A DNA stretch of 64,000 nt, taken from NCBI GenBank assembly GCA_963748095.1, contig CAVVIO010000003.1, forward strand, positions 1-64,000. Reading direction: 5' to 3'. The position numbers were made by a program, and so were the translations under genes. The DNA comes from CAVVIO01 sp963748095. GTDB lineage: Bacteria; Bacteroidota; Bacteroidia; Bacteroidales; UBA10428. This document shows, piece by piece, positions 20,302 through 30,574 of the stretch. Each line of letters opens with the position of its first letter. The first letter of the stretch is position 1. The notes beneath the pieces were generated by a model. That model was given only the letters and a program-made list of their open reading frames with translations. It made no database searches and was not told the origin of the DNA.

Positions 20302-21377
20302 AGCGCCACCCGGTGGCGTCCGCTGTGCAGGTAGTTCATCGTCTGCACGGTGAGCAGCACGGTGAAGTCCAGCCTCGTGCGTCCTCCGGGCTGGCGAGCC
20401 GCAGGTTCAGCTCGCGGCAGCGGGTGATCATGTCCCGAGGACCTGATCGATCGTGTACTGATATTCGCCCGTCCAGCCGCCACGCGCCGCGCGCATGTCC
20501 GGCCGGATGCGCGTGGAGGAAGCGCGACGCCGTCATGTTGCGGGCTGCTTCGGGCCGTCGCGAGAACAGCCGTGCGCAGGTCGCGGTCGTAGAAGTCCGG
20601 ATACGCCAGCCCGTAGTGCTCGCGCTTGCGCGCGTAGTGCCGCGCGCAGGGTGCGTGCGCAGGCGCGAGACGGATCGACCCGTGCGCCGCGTGCGGACCA
20701 GCGGCGGCTTCGCCGGCGATCTGGCCGCATCAGCTCGTCCATGTACTCGAGCTTCTTGCATCGCCGGCCAGTCCGCGTACCGCGCCTCGCCAGTGCGACT
20801 CCGGGCTCAGCCACACCGCGAACGTCTCGGCGAAGTCTTCGTCGGGATGGCTCTGGGCGTACCAGGAGTCCAGGTGCAGGACGAAGCTCTTGCTGTAGGG
20901 CTTCGGCGTGTAGTACTCGGGGTACGGCGTCGTCGACGGCCGAACAGCTTGCTGCCGCCGCCGGCGGCGCTGCAGCTCGTACGCGTTGTCGATGGCGTGC
21001 CCCGCCTCGTGCCGCAGGATCCTCAGCACCACTCGGGCGTGCCGCCCTCGACCTCCAGCATCTGGCTTCGCTCCAGCTTCATCAGCCGCGGGTGCGCCAG
21101 GTAGAACGGGATGGCGACGCCCGGCACGCCGTCGGGCGTGAACCAGTCGTCCGAGAGCCAGAAGTGGGGCCGGAAGCCGGATGCCGCGCGCTTCGAGCTC
21201 CCGCCGCAGCTCGGCAATCCGTTCCTCGAGCCAGCTGCCTTCCATCTGCACCCCGAGATCGCACATCCGCAGGTCGAGCAGCGCCTCGTCGGAGAGGCCG
21301 GCCAGATCGACCGGGGCGTGCGGCGCATCGGGCGCGCCCTCCCGGCTGGGCGGGTGCGCATCGTGATCGGCTGCCAT
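20298..21377 (-). CDS. Putative zinc metallopeptidase with HEAGH motif (several indels)
   Basis: About 355 residues. The zinc motif is ILRHEAGHAIDNAY (HExxH), followed about 45 residues later by HPDEDFAETFAVWLSPE, the likely third ligand region; this agrees with the 'putative zinc-binding metallopeptidase' family (COG4307/PF15887-like). There is no signal peptide, so action in the cytosol is likely. The C-terminal half is helical and ends with LLTVQTMNYLHSGRHRVAL. Frameshifts lie near 20,375, 20,440, 20,520, 20,700, 20,760, 20,940, 21,030 and 21,180. The gene precedes the ATP-grasp ligase with a 4-base overlap, which suggests that ligase and peptidase act on the same peptide or amide product. 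Confidence 0.75.
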
Positions 21378-21570
21378 CGGGCCTCCGTCCCGCCGGTCCT
21401 GCGAGACCCCGGACCGGCCGCCTCAGTCTAGCGGAGTCAGCCGGCCTTCCGGAAATCGTTCCGCTCAAGGCTCAGCCGCGTTGCGGGTGGCGGCGTGGCG
21501 TGGCACGATGACTCTTTCGGCCCACCGCGCCGTCCCCGGCGGCCCGCCGAAGCGCCACGCGCGAAAGCGA

Positions 21571-21880
21571 GGGTTCGGGGCGGAGCCCCGCGCGCAACGG
21601 CCCGCACGGCGGGCCCGCGACCGGAGTGGAGCGAGCCGGATCGCGAGCGTAACGAAGTGAGCCGGGGTTCGGGGCGGAGCCCCGCAGCGTAACGGCCCGC
21701 ACGGCGGGCCCGCGACCGGAGTGGAGCGAGCCGGATCGCGAGCGGAACGAAGTGAGCCGGGGTTCGGGGCAGAGCCCCGCGCGTAACGGCCCGCACGGCG
21801 GGCCCGCGACCGGAGTGGAGCGAGCCGGATCGCGAGCGGAACGAAGTGAGCCGGGGTTTGGGGCGGAGCCCCGCGAGAAG
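21571..21880. repeat. Tandem array, 94-95-bp unit, three full copies plus a partial one
   Basis: Units begin at 21571, 21665, 21760 and 21854 (each starts GGGTTCGGGG or GGGTTTGGGG). Each unit contains the hairpin GGGGCGGAGCCCC, then GGCCCGCACGGCGGGCCCGC, then the phrase GGAGTGGAGCGAGCC and AACGAAGTGAGCC. The last partial unit ends just before the ClC start. Copies differ at only a few positions, which points to recent expansion. A related single unit lies at 23,650-23,777. This is not a CRISPR: there are no unique spacers. Confidence 0.9.
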
Positions 21881-21887
21881 AGGACCA

Positions 21888-23580
21888 TTGTTCAAAGAGA
21901 AATGGCGCCTGTTCATCGATACGATCCTGCTCGGGATCATCGGCGGGCTCGGGGCGCAGGTCTTCATGTTCCTCCTGCGCCTGTGCGACGATCTGTTCCT
22001 CCGGCGCTTCGCCGGCTACCAGGCGCCCGGCCTGCCGAGCGAGGGCGGCGACGCTCACGCCAGGTCATCGGGCCGCACGGGCTGTGGCTCGTGCCGCTGG
22101 CGACGACGATCGGCGGCCTCATCTCCGGCGTGCTGGTCTACAGCTTCGCGCCCGAGGCCGAGGGCCACGGCACCGACACGGCGGTGCGCGCCTACCACCG
22201 GGCGGGCGGGTTCATCCGCATGCGCGTGCCCGCCGCTGAAGATGGTCGCCTCGGCCATCACGATCGGCTCGGGCGGGGCGGCCGGCCGCGAAGGGCCGAC
22301 GGCGCTCATCAGCGCCGGCTTGGGCTCGATCTACGCCACCCTGACGGACCGATCCGAGAGGAGCGCCGGCTGCTGGTGCTCGATCGGCATGGCGGCCGGG
22401 CTGTCGGCCATCTTCCGCTCGCCGATCGGCACGGCGCTGTTCGCCATCGAGGTGCTCTACAGCGACATGGAGTTCGAGGCGGCGCGCTGCTCTACACGAT
22501 GCTGGCGGCTCGGTCGTGGCCTATGCGGTGAACGGCGCTGTTCGTCGGCTGGGACCCGCTGTTCGCCGTCCCGGCGCTGGCCTCACGCCGCCCAGGCTGT
22601 CGACTACCTCTGGTACGTCGGCGCTCGGGTCTGGCGTGCGGGCGTCGTGGCGGCGATCCTGCCGAGTGGTCGTTCTACCGGACGCGCGACGCGTTCCACG
22701 CGCTGCCGCTGCCGGACATCCTAAGCCGGCCCTCGGCGGCCTGGCCGTCGGCCTGCTGGCGCTGCAGCTCCCCCAGGTGCTCGGCGGCGGCTACGGCTGG
22801 ATCCAGCAGGCGATCGACGGCCGGCTGGCGCTCGAGCTCATGCTCGTCCTCGTCGTTCGCCAAGATGGTGGCCTTCGCCCTGACCGTGTCGTCGGGCGGA
22901 TCGGGCGGCGTGTTCGCGCCGAGGCTGTTCGTCGGCGCGATGCTCGGCGGCGTGCTCGCGCACGTGTCTTCCACCAGCCGGCGGCCGCGTTCGTCGTGGT
23001 CGGCATGGCGGCGGTCTTCGGCGGCGCCGCGCGCGTGCCGATCGCCACCCTGCTGATGGTGACCGAGATGACCGGCGGCTACCAGCTGCTCGTGCCGGCG
23101 GCCCTCGCCGTGATGTTCAGCGCCTTCGTCGAATCCCTGATCTCGGGCCGCCTCAAGCTGAAGTACTTCAGCCTGTACGAGGCGCAGGTGCCGTCACGCG
23201 CCGACTCGCCCGTGCACACCGGCGAGTACCTCAACGTGGCGCTCCGGCTGCTCGAACAGCACGCGGTCCACATGCCGGAGTCGGTCGGTCCCGTCAGCCT
23301 GCGCGACTTGCTCGCGGCCGGGCTGCCCGTGACCCTGCCCGACGGCAAGCAGTTCATCTTTGGGGCCGTTCCCGTGGGCAGCCCCCTGGGGGGATGCACG
23401 CTCGATCGGGCGTTCGACGATGTGCCCGACTGCTCGGTCGTAGCGGCGTTCCGCGAGGGGCACACGCTGCTCGCGCACCCCGGCATGTCGCTGCGCAGCG
23501 GCGACCGGCTGCTGGTCCTCGTGCCGGCCGAGGGCCGCGATCGGATCCGGGATCGCCTTACGCCGCCCGTCCCGGTATGA
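21888..23580 (+). CDS. ClC-family chloride channel/antiporter with C-terminal TrkA-C-like domain (several indels)
   Basis: About 565 residues. The likely start is TTG at 21888 behind AAGAGGA. The ClC filter segments are visible: GSGGAAGREGPTALI with the gating Glu, the preceding GHGTDTAV in place of the usual GSGIP, and SSGGSGGVFAP. Later core helices read VFGGAARVPIATLLMVTEMT. The C-terminal 120 residues (VGSPLGGCTLDRAF then RSGDRLLVLVPAEGRDRI) are TrkA-C/RCK-like and may sense a ligand. The protein moves Cl- or similar anions across the inner membrane. Indels are dense between about 22,050 and 22,960, and the last 600 bases are clean. The tandem repeat array lies directly upstream of the start. 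Confidence 0.8.
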
Positions 23581-23649
23581 TCGAACCAGCCGCCCCCCGG
23601 GCATGACGCCGGCGGCAACCCGGAAGGCCGGAGGAGCATCGCCCGGCGG

Positions 23650-23777
23650 CGCGCACGGCGGGCCCGCCCCTCGACACGCTCGGGGCGCCCTGAGCGTGGT
23701 CGAAGGGCGCGAACGGAACGGAGCGAGCTGTGACGCGAGCGAGTGAAGTGAGCCGGGGGTCGGGGCGGAGCCCCGAG
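23650..23777. repeat. Single diverged copy of the 94-bp unit fused to a GTCGAAGGG-type palindrome
   Basis: It contains GCGCACGGCGGGCCCGC, the palindrome CCCCTCGACACGCTCGGGG...TGAGCGTGGTCGAAGGGCG (23,667-23,709), then CGAGTGAAGTGAGCC and the GGGGCGGAGCCCC hairpin ending 5 bases before the M50 gene start. It joins the two repeat families found elsewhere in the window. Confidence 0.75.
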
Positions 23778-23782
23778 TAAAG

Positions 23783-24904
23783 ATGAGCCGCCAGCAGATC
23801 GCCCTCGGCCGCGTACTCGGTATCCCGATCGGCCTCGATTACTCCTGGTTCCTGATCTTCGCCCTCATCACCTGGGTGATGGCGTCCAGCTACTATCCGG
23901 CGGAGTTCCCCGGGTGGGCGCCGCCCCTCTACTGGGCGATGGGGGCGCTGACGGCCGTGATGCTGTTCGTCAGCGTGCTGCTGCACGAGCTGGGCCACTC
24001 GGTCGTCGCCATGCGCTTCCGGATCCCGGTGCGCAGCATCACGTTGTTCATCTTCGGCGGCGTCGCGCAGATTGCCACCGATCCCCCGGGCCCGCTGGCC
24101 GAGTTCCTCGTGGCGCTGGCCGGTCCCGTCGTCAGCTTCGCGCTCGCGGCGCTGTTCGAGCTGCTGAAGACCCTCGTCGGTGGCGGCGGACCGCTGTTCG
24201 GGCTGCTCGAGTACCTCGCGTTCATCAACGGCGCGCTGGCGCTCTTCAACCTCATTCCGGGCTTCCCCCTCGACGGGGGACGGGTCTTCCGCGCGGTCGT
24301 CTGGGCGGTGACGGGCAACATGCGGCGGGCGACCTGGGTGGCGGCCACCGTCGGCCGCGGGTTCGCGCTGCTGTTCATCCTGTACGGCGCCTGGCAGGTC
24401 ATCGGGGGGCGGGTCGCCGACGGGCTCTGGATCGCGTTCATCGGCTGGTTCCTCTACAGCGCCGCGGCCGCGCAGGTGCGCCAGCAGGCGGTGCAGGGGC
24501 GGCTCACCGGCCATCCGGTGTCGCAGGTGATGGCGGCGCACGTGCCGATGGTCGCGGGCGCCACCACCCTGCAGCAGCTCGCCGACGAGCACGTCAGCGG
24601 CGCCGGCGAGCGCGCGTTCCTCGTGACCGACGGGCCGGGCGCCGTCGGCCTGCTGACGCTGCATGGCCTCATGGAAGTGCCGCGCGACGCCTGGGCCACG
24701 ACGGCGGCCGCCGCGGTCATGGTGCCGTTCGATCGCGTCCGGTCGGTCGCGCCCGACACCGACATCTGGCAGGCCCTGCAGACCATGGAGCGCGCCGGCG
24801 TGCATCAGCTGCCGGTCGTGAACGCCGACGGCCATGTCGTCGGCCTGCTGACACGGCAGGACGTGGCGGCGTTCCTGCAGACGTTGCGGGAGCTGGGAAG
24901 CTGA
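23783..24904 (+). CDS. Site-2-type (M50) intramembrane zinc protease with CBS domains
   Basis: 373 residues. The zinc motif HELGH spans residues 68-72 in a membrane helix, and the second motif NLIPGFPLDGG (156-166) supplies the Asp ligand, as in SpoIVFB and M50B proteases. About six helices are visible. From about residue 230 onward two CBS repeats follow (PVSQVMAAHVPMV, then LQTMERAGVHQLPVVNADG), which usually bind adenosine nucleotides and control activity. The enzyme cuts membrane proteins within the bilayer; the substrate is unknown. The gene is intact, starts 5 bases after a repeat hairpin, and is followed 76 bases later by the MFS gene. Confidence 0.9.
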   Translation: MSRQQIALGRVLGIPIGLDYSWFLIFALITWVMASSYYPAEFPGWAPPLYWAMGALTAVMLFVSVLLHELGHSVVAMRFRIPVRSITLFIFGGVAQIATDPPGPLAEFLVALAGPVVSFALAALFELLKTLVGGGGPLFGLLEYLAFINGALALFNLIPGFPLDGGRVFRAVVWAVTGNMRRATWVAATVGRGFALLFILYGAWQVIGGRVADGLWIAFIGWFLYSAAAAQVRQQAVQGRLTGHPVSQVMAAHVPMVAGATTLQQLADEHVSGAGERAFLVTDGPGAVGLLTLHGLMEVPRDAWATTAAAAVMVPFDRVRSVAPDTDIWQALQTMERAGVHQLPVVNADGHVVGLLTRQDVAAFLQTLRELGS

Positions 24905-24980
24905 TCGGCCGGTTCCGGTCGTCCGGACGCGGCGGCGCGGCGGCGCATGCGGATCCGTCGACCGCTGCGTGCAGGAGACC

Positions 24981-26237
24981 ATGACCGGACTGCCGTGGAG
25001 CGAGCGTGTCGAGAGCTGGGGACTGAATCAGGCGGTCGTCGCCCTGTCAATCGCGCGGCTGTCCGATGCGCTCGGCAACAGCATCATCTTCATCGTCATC
25101 CCGCTGTACATCGCGCGGCTGCCGGCCCCGTGGTTTCCCCTGCCGTTGCCGGTCCTCGTCGGGATCCTGATCTCGCTGTACGGCCTGATCAATGCGATGC
25201 TGCAGCCCATCGCCGGGGCGCTCTCCGACCGTCTGCAGCGGCGCAAGCCGTTCATCCAGCTCGGCCTGCTCATCATGGGCGGCAGCACGCTCGGGTTCGT
25301 CGCCGCCACCCGCTTCACCGACCTGCTGCTGCTGCGTGCCCTGCAGGGCGTCGGTCTCGCGTTCACCGTGCCGGCCGCCATGGCCCTGATGGCCACGGCC
25401 ACGAAGAAGGAACACCGCGGCGCCGCCATGGGCGTGTACACGACCCTGCGGATGGCCGGCTTCAGCTGCGGGCCGCTGGTCGGCGGCTACCTGCAGGTGC
25501 ACTACGGGTTCGATACCGCGTTCTATACCGGCGCCGGGGCGATTCTGCTCGGCATCGTGCTCGTGCAGCTCTGGGTGCGCGAGCCGGCGCCCGCGGCCGC
25601 CCGCGGCGGACCGGCGCCGGGCGGACGGCTGCCGCTGTTCGACCGGAGCCTGATCAACGCCGGCATCCTGGGCGCGGCGCTCGCCACGTTCCTGATGGCC
25701 GGCAACTTCTCGATGATGTCGACGCTCGAGAACGAGTTCAACCACCGCCTCCACGAGACGGCCATCGGCTTCAGCATCGCCTTCTCGGCCCTGATGGTGA
25801 GCCGCCTGCTGTTCCAGGTGCCCCTGGGCCGCCTGTCGGACCGGATCGGCCGCAAGCCGCTCATCATCGCCGGCCTGATCCTCATGATGCCGTCGACGGC
25901 GGCGCTCGGCCTGGCGCAATCGACGACGCAGCTGACCTGGATGCGGCTGTTCCAGGGGCTGGCCTCGGCGGGCATCGCCGCGCCGACCTTCGCCCTGGCC
26001 GCCGACCTCTCCCGGCGGGGCGGGGAAGGGCGGCAGATGAGCATCATCACCATGGGCTTCGGTCTCGGCATCGCGCTGGGCCCGCTGCTGGCCGGCCTGC
26101 TGGCCGTCGTCTCCTTCGAGGCGCCCTTTCTGGTCGGCGGACTCGCCTCGCTGGTCGGGGCCTGGATCGTCTTCCGGTACGTCCCCGAGACGGTCGGCGC
26201 GCGGCGGTCGACGCCGGACGCGGAGCCGGCTGCCTGA
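24981..26237 (+). CDS. Major facilitator superfamily transporter
   Basis: 418 residues with twelve predicted helices. The loop 2-3 motif reads GALSDRLQRRKPF, close to the MFS motif GxLxDRxGRR, and a second copy between helices 8 and 9 reads GRLSDRIGRKPLI. Together with the segment RALQGVGLAFTVPAAMALM, this fits drug/sugar efflux-type MFS proteins. The ATG at 24981 is preceded by GCAGGAG at 5-base spacing, so I chose it over the in-frame GTG at 24969. The substrate is unknown. The gene is intact. Confidence 0.88.
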   Translation: MTGLPWSERVESWGLNQAVVALSIARLSDALGNSIIFIVIPLYIARLPAPWFPLPLPVLVGILISLYGLINAMLQPIAGALSDRLQRRKPFIQLGLLIMGGSTLGFVAATRFTDLLLLRALQGVGLAFTVPAAMALMATATKKEHRGAAMGVYTTLRMAGFSCGPLVGGYLQVHYGFDTAFYTGAGAILLGIVLVQLWVREPAPAAARGGPAPGGRLPLFDRSLINAGILGAALATFLMAGNFSMMSTLENEFNHRLHETAIGFSIAFSALMVSRLLFQVPLGRLSDRIGRKPLIIAGLILMMPSTAALGLAQSTTQLTWMRLFQGLASAGIAAPTFALAADLSRRGGEGRQMSIITMGFGLGIALGPLLAGLLAVVSFEAPFLVGGLASLVGAWIVFRYVPETVGARRSTPDAEPAA

Positions 26238-26323
26238 CGAACCGTTTGTGGAACAAAATTTCGGCGTGCTAGGGTAAGGAGAAATCTGCGTCGACAATCG
26301 GACCCGTCCCTGGAGCCACCCGG

Positions 26324-27990
<1,667 letters not shown>

Positions 27991-27998
<8 letters not shown>

Positions 27999-29244
27999 AC
28001 CGGCCGTGGCCTCCGCCGCAGTCGTCATCGGCATCGGTGCCTACAACAACGCGGAGACGATCGGTCCGGTCGCCGAGGCCGTCGAGGCCGGACTGCGCGG
28101 ACGTTTCCCGGCGCTCGAGAGCCGGATCGTCCTCGCCGAAGGCGGGTCGACCGACGGCACGCCCGAGATCGCCCGCCAGGCGCTCGGCGACCGCGCGGAT
28201 CGGCTCGTGCAGGTCGGCTACCAGGTGCATCCCGTCGATCTGCTGGAGGGGGCGTATCACGGGCTGCCCGGCCGTCCGCAGGCGCTGGCCGCCATCTTCC
28301 GCACGGCGCAGGAGCTGGGCGCCCGTGCGTGCGCCATCGTCGACGCGAGCCTGGCGAACCTGCCCGCCGACTGGATCGGCGCGCTCGTGGAGCCGGCGCT
28401 CGACGGCGGGTTCGATTTCGTCGCGCCGTACTACGCCCGCGCCCCGCAGGAAGGCGCCCTCACCCGGAGCATCGTCTATCCGCTGTTCCGCGCCCTCTAC
28501 GGCGTCCGGCTGCGCCAGCCGGCGGGCGGGGAGTTCGGCTGCTCGAGCCGGCTCGTCGAACACCTGCTCGCGCAGGAGGGCTGGCAGGACGGCGGTGCCG
28601 GCGTCGGCATCGACATCTGGACGACGACGGCCGCCGTCTGCGGCGGATTCACGGTCTGCGAGGCCTTGCTCGGCGCCCGCCGGCACCAGAGCCGCGAGGA
28701 CGCGCCCGACCTCAGCACGACGATCGTGCAGGTCGTCGGATCGCTGTTCACCGAGCAGGTGCGCCGCGCCGAGTTCTGGCAGCGCGTCCGCAGCTCGGCG
28801 GCGGTTCCGGCCTTCGGCGCGCCGGCCGAGGCGACCGACGTGCCGGCCGAGGCGACCGACGTGGGCTACTTCACCGAGTCGTTCCGCCTCGGCTACCGCG
28901 AGTTGCGCGACGTCTGGACGACGGTCCTGCCGCCGGCCACGATCATCGCGCTGAAGAAGCTCATCGTGAGTCCCGACGAGGCCTTCGTGCTGGACGACGA
29001 GCTGTGGGCACGCATCGTCTACGACTTCGCTATCGGGCACCGTCTGCGGGTTCTGCGTCCGGATCACCTGTTGCGGGCGCTGACGCCGCTCTATCTGGGC
29101 TGGGTCGCATCCTTTCTGGCGCAGGTGGGGACGGCCGGCCCCGCCGCCGTCGACGAGCGGACCGAACGTCTTGCGGGCGCGTTCGAGCGCCAGAAGCCCT
29201 ATCTGATCTCGCGCTGGCGCTGGCCGGAGCGGTTCAATGCCTGA
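27991..29244 (+). CDS. Glycosyltransferase, glucosylglycerate-synthase-like (GT2/GT81-type)
   Basis: 417 residues. The GTG at 27991 overlaps the TreS stop by 8 bases. The N-terminal nucleotide-sugar fold has VIGIGAYNNAETIGPV and LAEGGSTDGTPEI, then ARACAIVDASLANL in place of the DxD loop. The segment VYPLFRALYGVRLRQPAGGE, with FGCSSRLVE after it, is the block seen in glucosylglycerate and mannosylglycerate synthase relatives. These make a compatible solute from a nucleotide sugar and glycerate; that is family inference. A 7-residue direct repeat (PAEATDV twice, near residue 280) is visible. The gene is intact and coupled to treS, which fits osmolyte synthesis. Confidence 0.68.
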
Positions 29245-29280
29245 TGGCACCAGGAGGGTCAGCCCTCGAAAGGAGCTCCC

Positions 29281-29988
29281 ATGTGGGACCAGGTCAACCT
29301 GATCTTCAGCCGCGCGACGGGTCGCATCGTCGAGGACATCGCGAACTTCCTGCCCGGCGTCGTCGTGCTGGTGGTCCTGTTCCTCGTCGCCGTCATCGTG
29401 GCGGCGATCGTGCGCGTGGTGCTGTACCGCGTGCTGCGGGGGCTCGACTTCGACCAGTGGGCGAGCCGCACCGGCCTGGCCGTGCTCTCGGAGTGGTCGC
29501 CCGAGAAGAGCGCCTCGCTCATGGTCGCGCGCATCGTGCAGTGGGCCATCCTCATCCTCGGCTTCCTCGCCGGCCTGAGCGCCCTCGACGCCACGATGCC
29601 GTCCTACTTTGCCCTGACCATCTTCGGCTACCTGCCGAACATCATCGCCGCCGTGATCATCCTGATCTTCGGCGACCTGTTCGCCCGCTTCCTGGCCCGA
29701 TCGGTGCTGATCAGCGCCGTCAACATGCAGATCCACTCGGCGCGGCTCATCAGTATCGGCGTGAAGTGGCTCGTCCTCATCCTCGCGGCCACGATGGCGC
29801 TCGAGCAGATCGGCCTGGGACGCGACATCCTGTTGCTGGCGTTCGGGATCCTGTTCGGCGGCGTCGTGCTGGCCATGGCGCTGGCCGTGGGGCTGGGATC
29901 GAAGGACGCCGTCAGCCGGACGCTCGACCGGCAGCTGCGCGAGAGCGGCGAGCCGCATCCGCACGGTGAACCGATCGATCACGTGTAG
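29281..29988 (+). CDS. TM-helix (MscS-like, channel-domain-lacking) membrane protein
   Basis: 235 residues with five helices and no C-terminal soluble MscS domain. The paired segments MVARIVQWAILILGFLAGL and LISIGVKWLVLILAATMALE form the conserved repeat of the 'TM helix' family (PF05552-like), often annotated as mechanosensitive-channel-related. An AAAGGAG site 6 bases before the ATG supports the start. It follows the glycosyltransferase by 36 bases and may share the treS transcript. Function not known. Confidence 0.7.
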   Translation: MWDQVNLIFSRATGRIVEDIANFLPGVVVLVVLFLVAVIVAAIVRVVLYRVLRGLDFDQWASRTGLAVLSEWSPEKSASLMVARIVQWAILILGFLAGLSALDATMPSYFALTIFGYLPNIIAAVIILIFGDLFARFLARSVLISAVNMQIHSARLISIGVKWLVLILAATMALEQIGLGRDILLLAFGILFGGVVLAMALAVGLGSKDAVSRTLDRQLRESGEPHPHGEPIDHV

Positions 29989-30000
29989 GGGGGATGGAAT

Positions 30001-30066
30001 TGTCAGTTCTGAGCTGTGAGTTCTGAGTAATGAGTTCTGGGTAGTGAGTAGTGGGTAGTGAGTAAT
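30001..30066 (+). repeat. Left TGAGT-type degenerate repeat flanking the four-helix-bundle gene
   Basis: It consists of phrases such as TGAGTTCTGAGTAATGAG and TAGTGAGTAGTGGGTAGTG. The sequence is much less GC-rich than the genes around it. Its complement appears on the other side of the next gene (30,418-30,528). Confidence 0.75.
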
Positions 30067-30574
30067 GAGTCAGGACTATCACCGGCTGGATATCTGGCAG
30101 CGGGCGATGGGGTATGTGACTCGAATCTACGAGTTCTCTGGACAGTTGCCGCAGGACGAGCGGTACAATCTGACGGCCCAGCTTCGACGGGCCGCCACCT
30201 CGGTGCCGCTGAATATTGCCGAAGGGGCTGGCTGCAGCACGAACGCAGAATTCGCCCGATTCCTGAGTTACGCGTACCGGTCCCTCAAAGAAGTCGTCAC
30301 CTGCCTGGAGTTGTGCCAGAGGCTCTATCCGGCATTGCCATCGCAGCCGATCAGCACGCTAATCGAGGAAGGGAATCAACTCTCGCGCATGACGCACGGC
30401 CTGGTCACCCGGTTGGGCACTCAGCACTCGGAAGTGAGCACTCATAGTTGGTCACTTGCACGTGCTGGCAACTCACCACTCACCACTCACCACTCACAAC
30501 TCAAAACTCCAGACTCACAACTACGTCCGCTCGCCCTCTACGGGACCCTCGTGATCCGCACCGTCTCGTCCTGA
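30065..30574 (+). CDS. Four-helix-bundle protein (23S rRNA intervening-sequence protein family)
   Basis: 169 residues. The family core is clear: YHRLDIWQRAMGYVTRIYEF, LPQDERYNLTAQLRRAATSV, PLNIAEGAGCSTNAEFARFL and a fourth helix. Family members are normally about 115-125 residues; here the last 45-50 residues are encoded by the right-hand repeat and the extreme 3' end of the convergent GT39 gene, so the true protein may be functional only through about residue 120. The family has no proven biochemistry; some members lie in rRNA intervening sequences. The sequence is less GC-rich than its neighbours and sits between inverted repeats, which suggests a mobile origin. Confidence 0.82.
   Translation: MSQDYHRLDIWQRAMGYVTRIYEFSGQLPQDERYNLTAQLRRAATSVPLNIAEGAGCSTNAEFARFLSYAYRSLKEVVTCLELCQRLYPALPSQPISTLIEEGNQLSRMTHGLVTRLGTQHSEVSTHSWSLARAGNSPLTTHHSQLKTPDSQLRPLALYGTLVIRTVSS
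30418..30528 (-). repeat. Right ACTCA-type degenerate repeat, inverse of the left flank
   Basis: It is rich in ACTCACCACTCACCACTCAC and AACTCAAAACTC, the reverse complement of the left-hand phrases. It overlaps the 3' end of the four-helix-bundle reading frame. Confidence 0.75.

Noticed and set aside
21571..21880. CRISPR array
   Set aside because: Units are 94-95 bases long and contiguous, with no variable spacers and no cas genes.
23558..26297. Long minus-strand open frames opposite the M50 and MFS genes
   Set aside because: Both plus-strand genes have complete family motifs; the minus frames are low-complexity Arg/Gly/His-rich.
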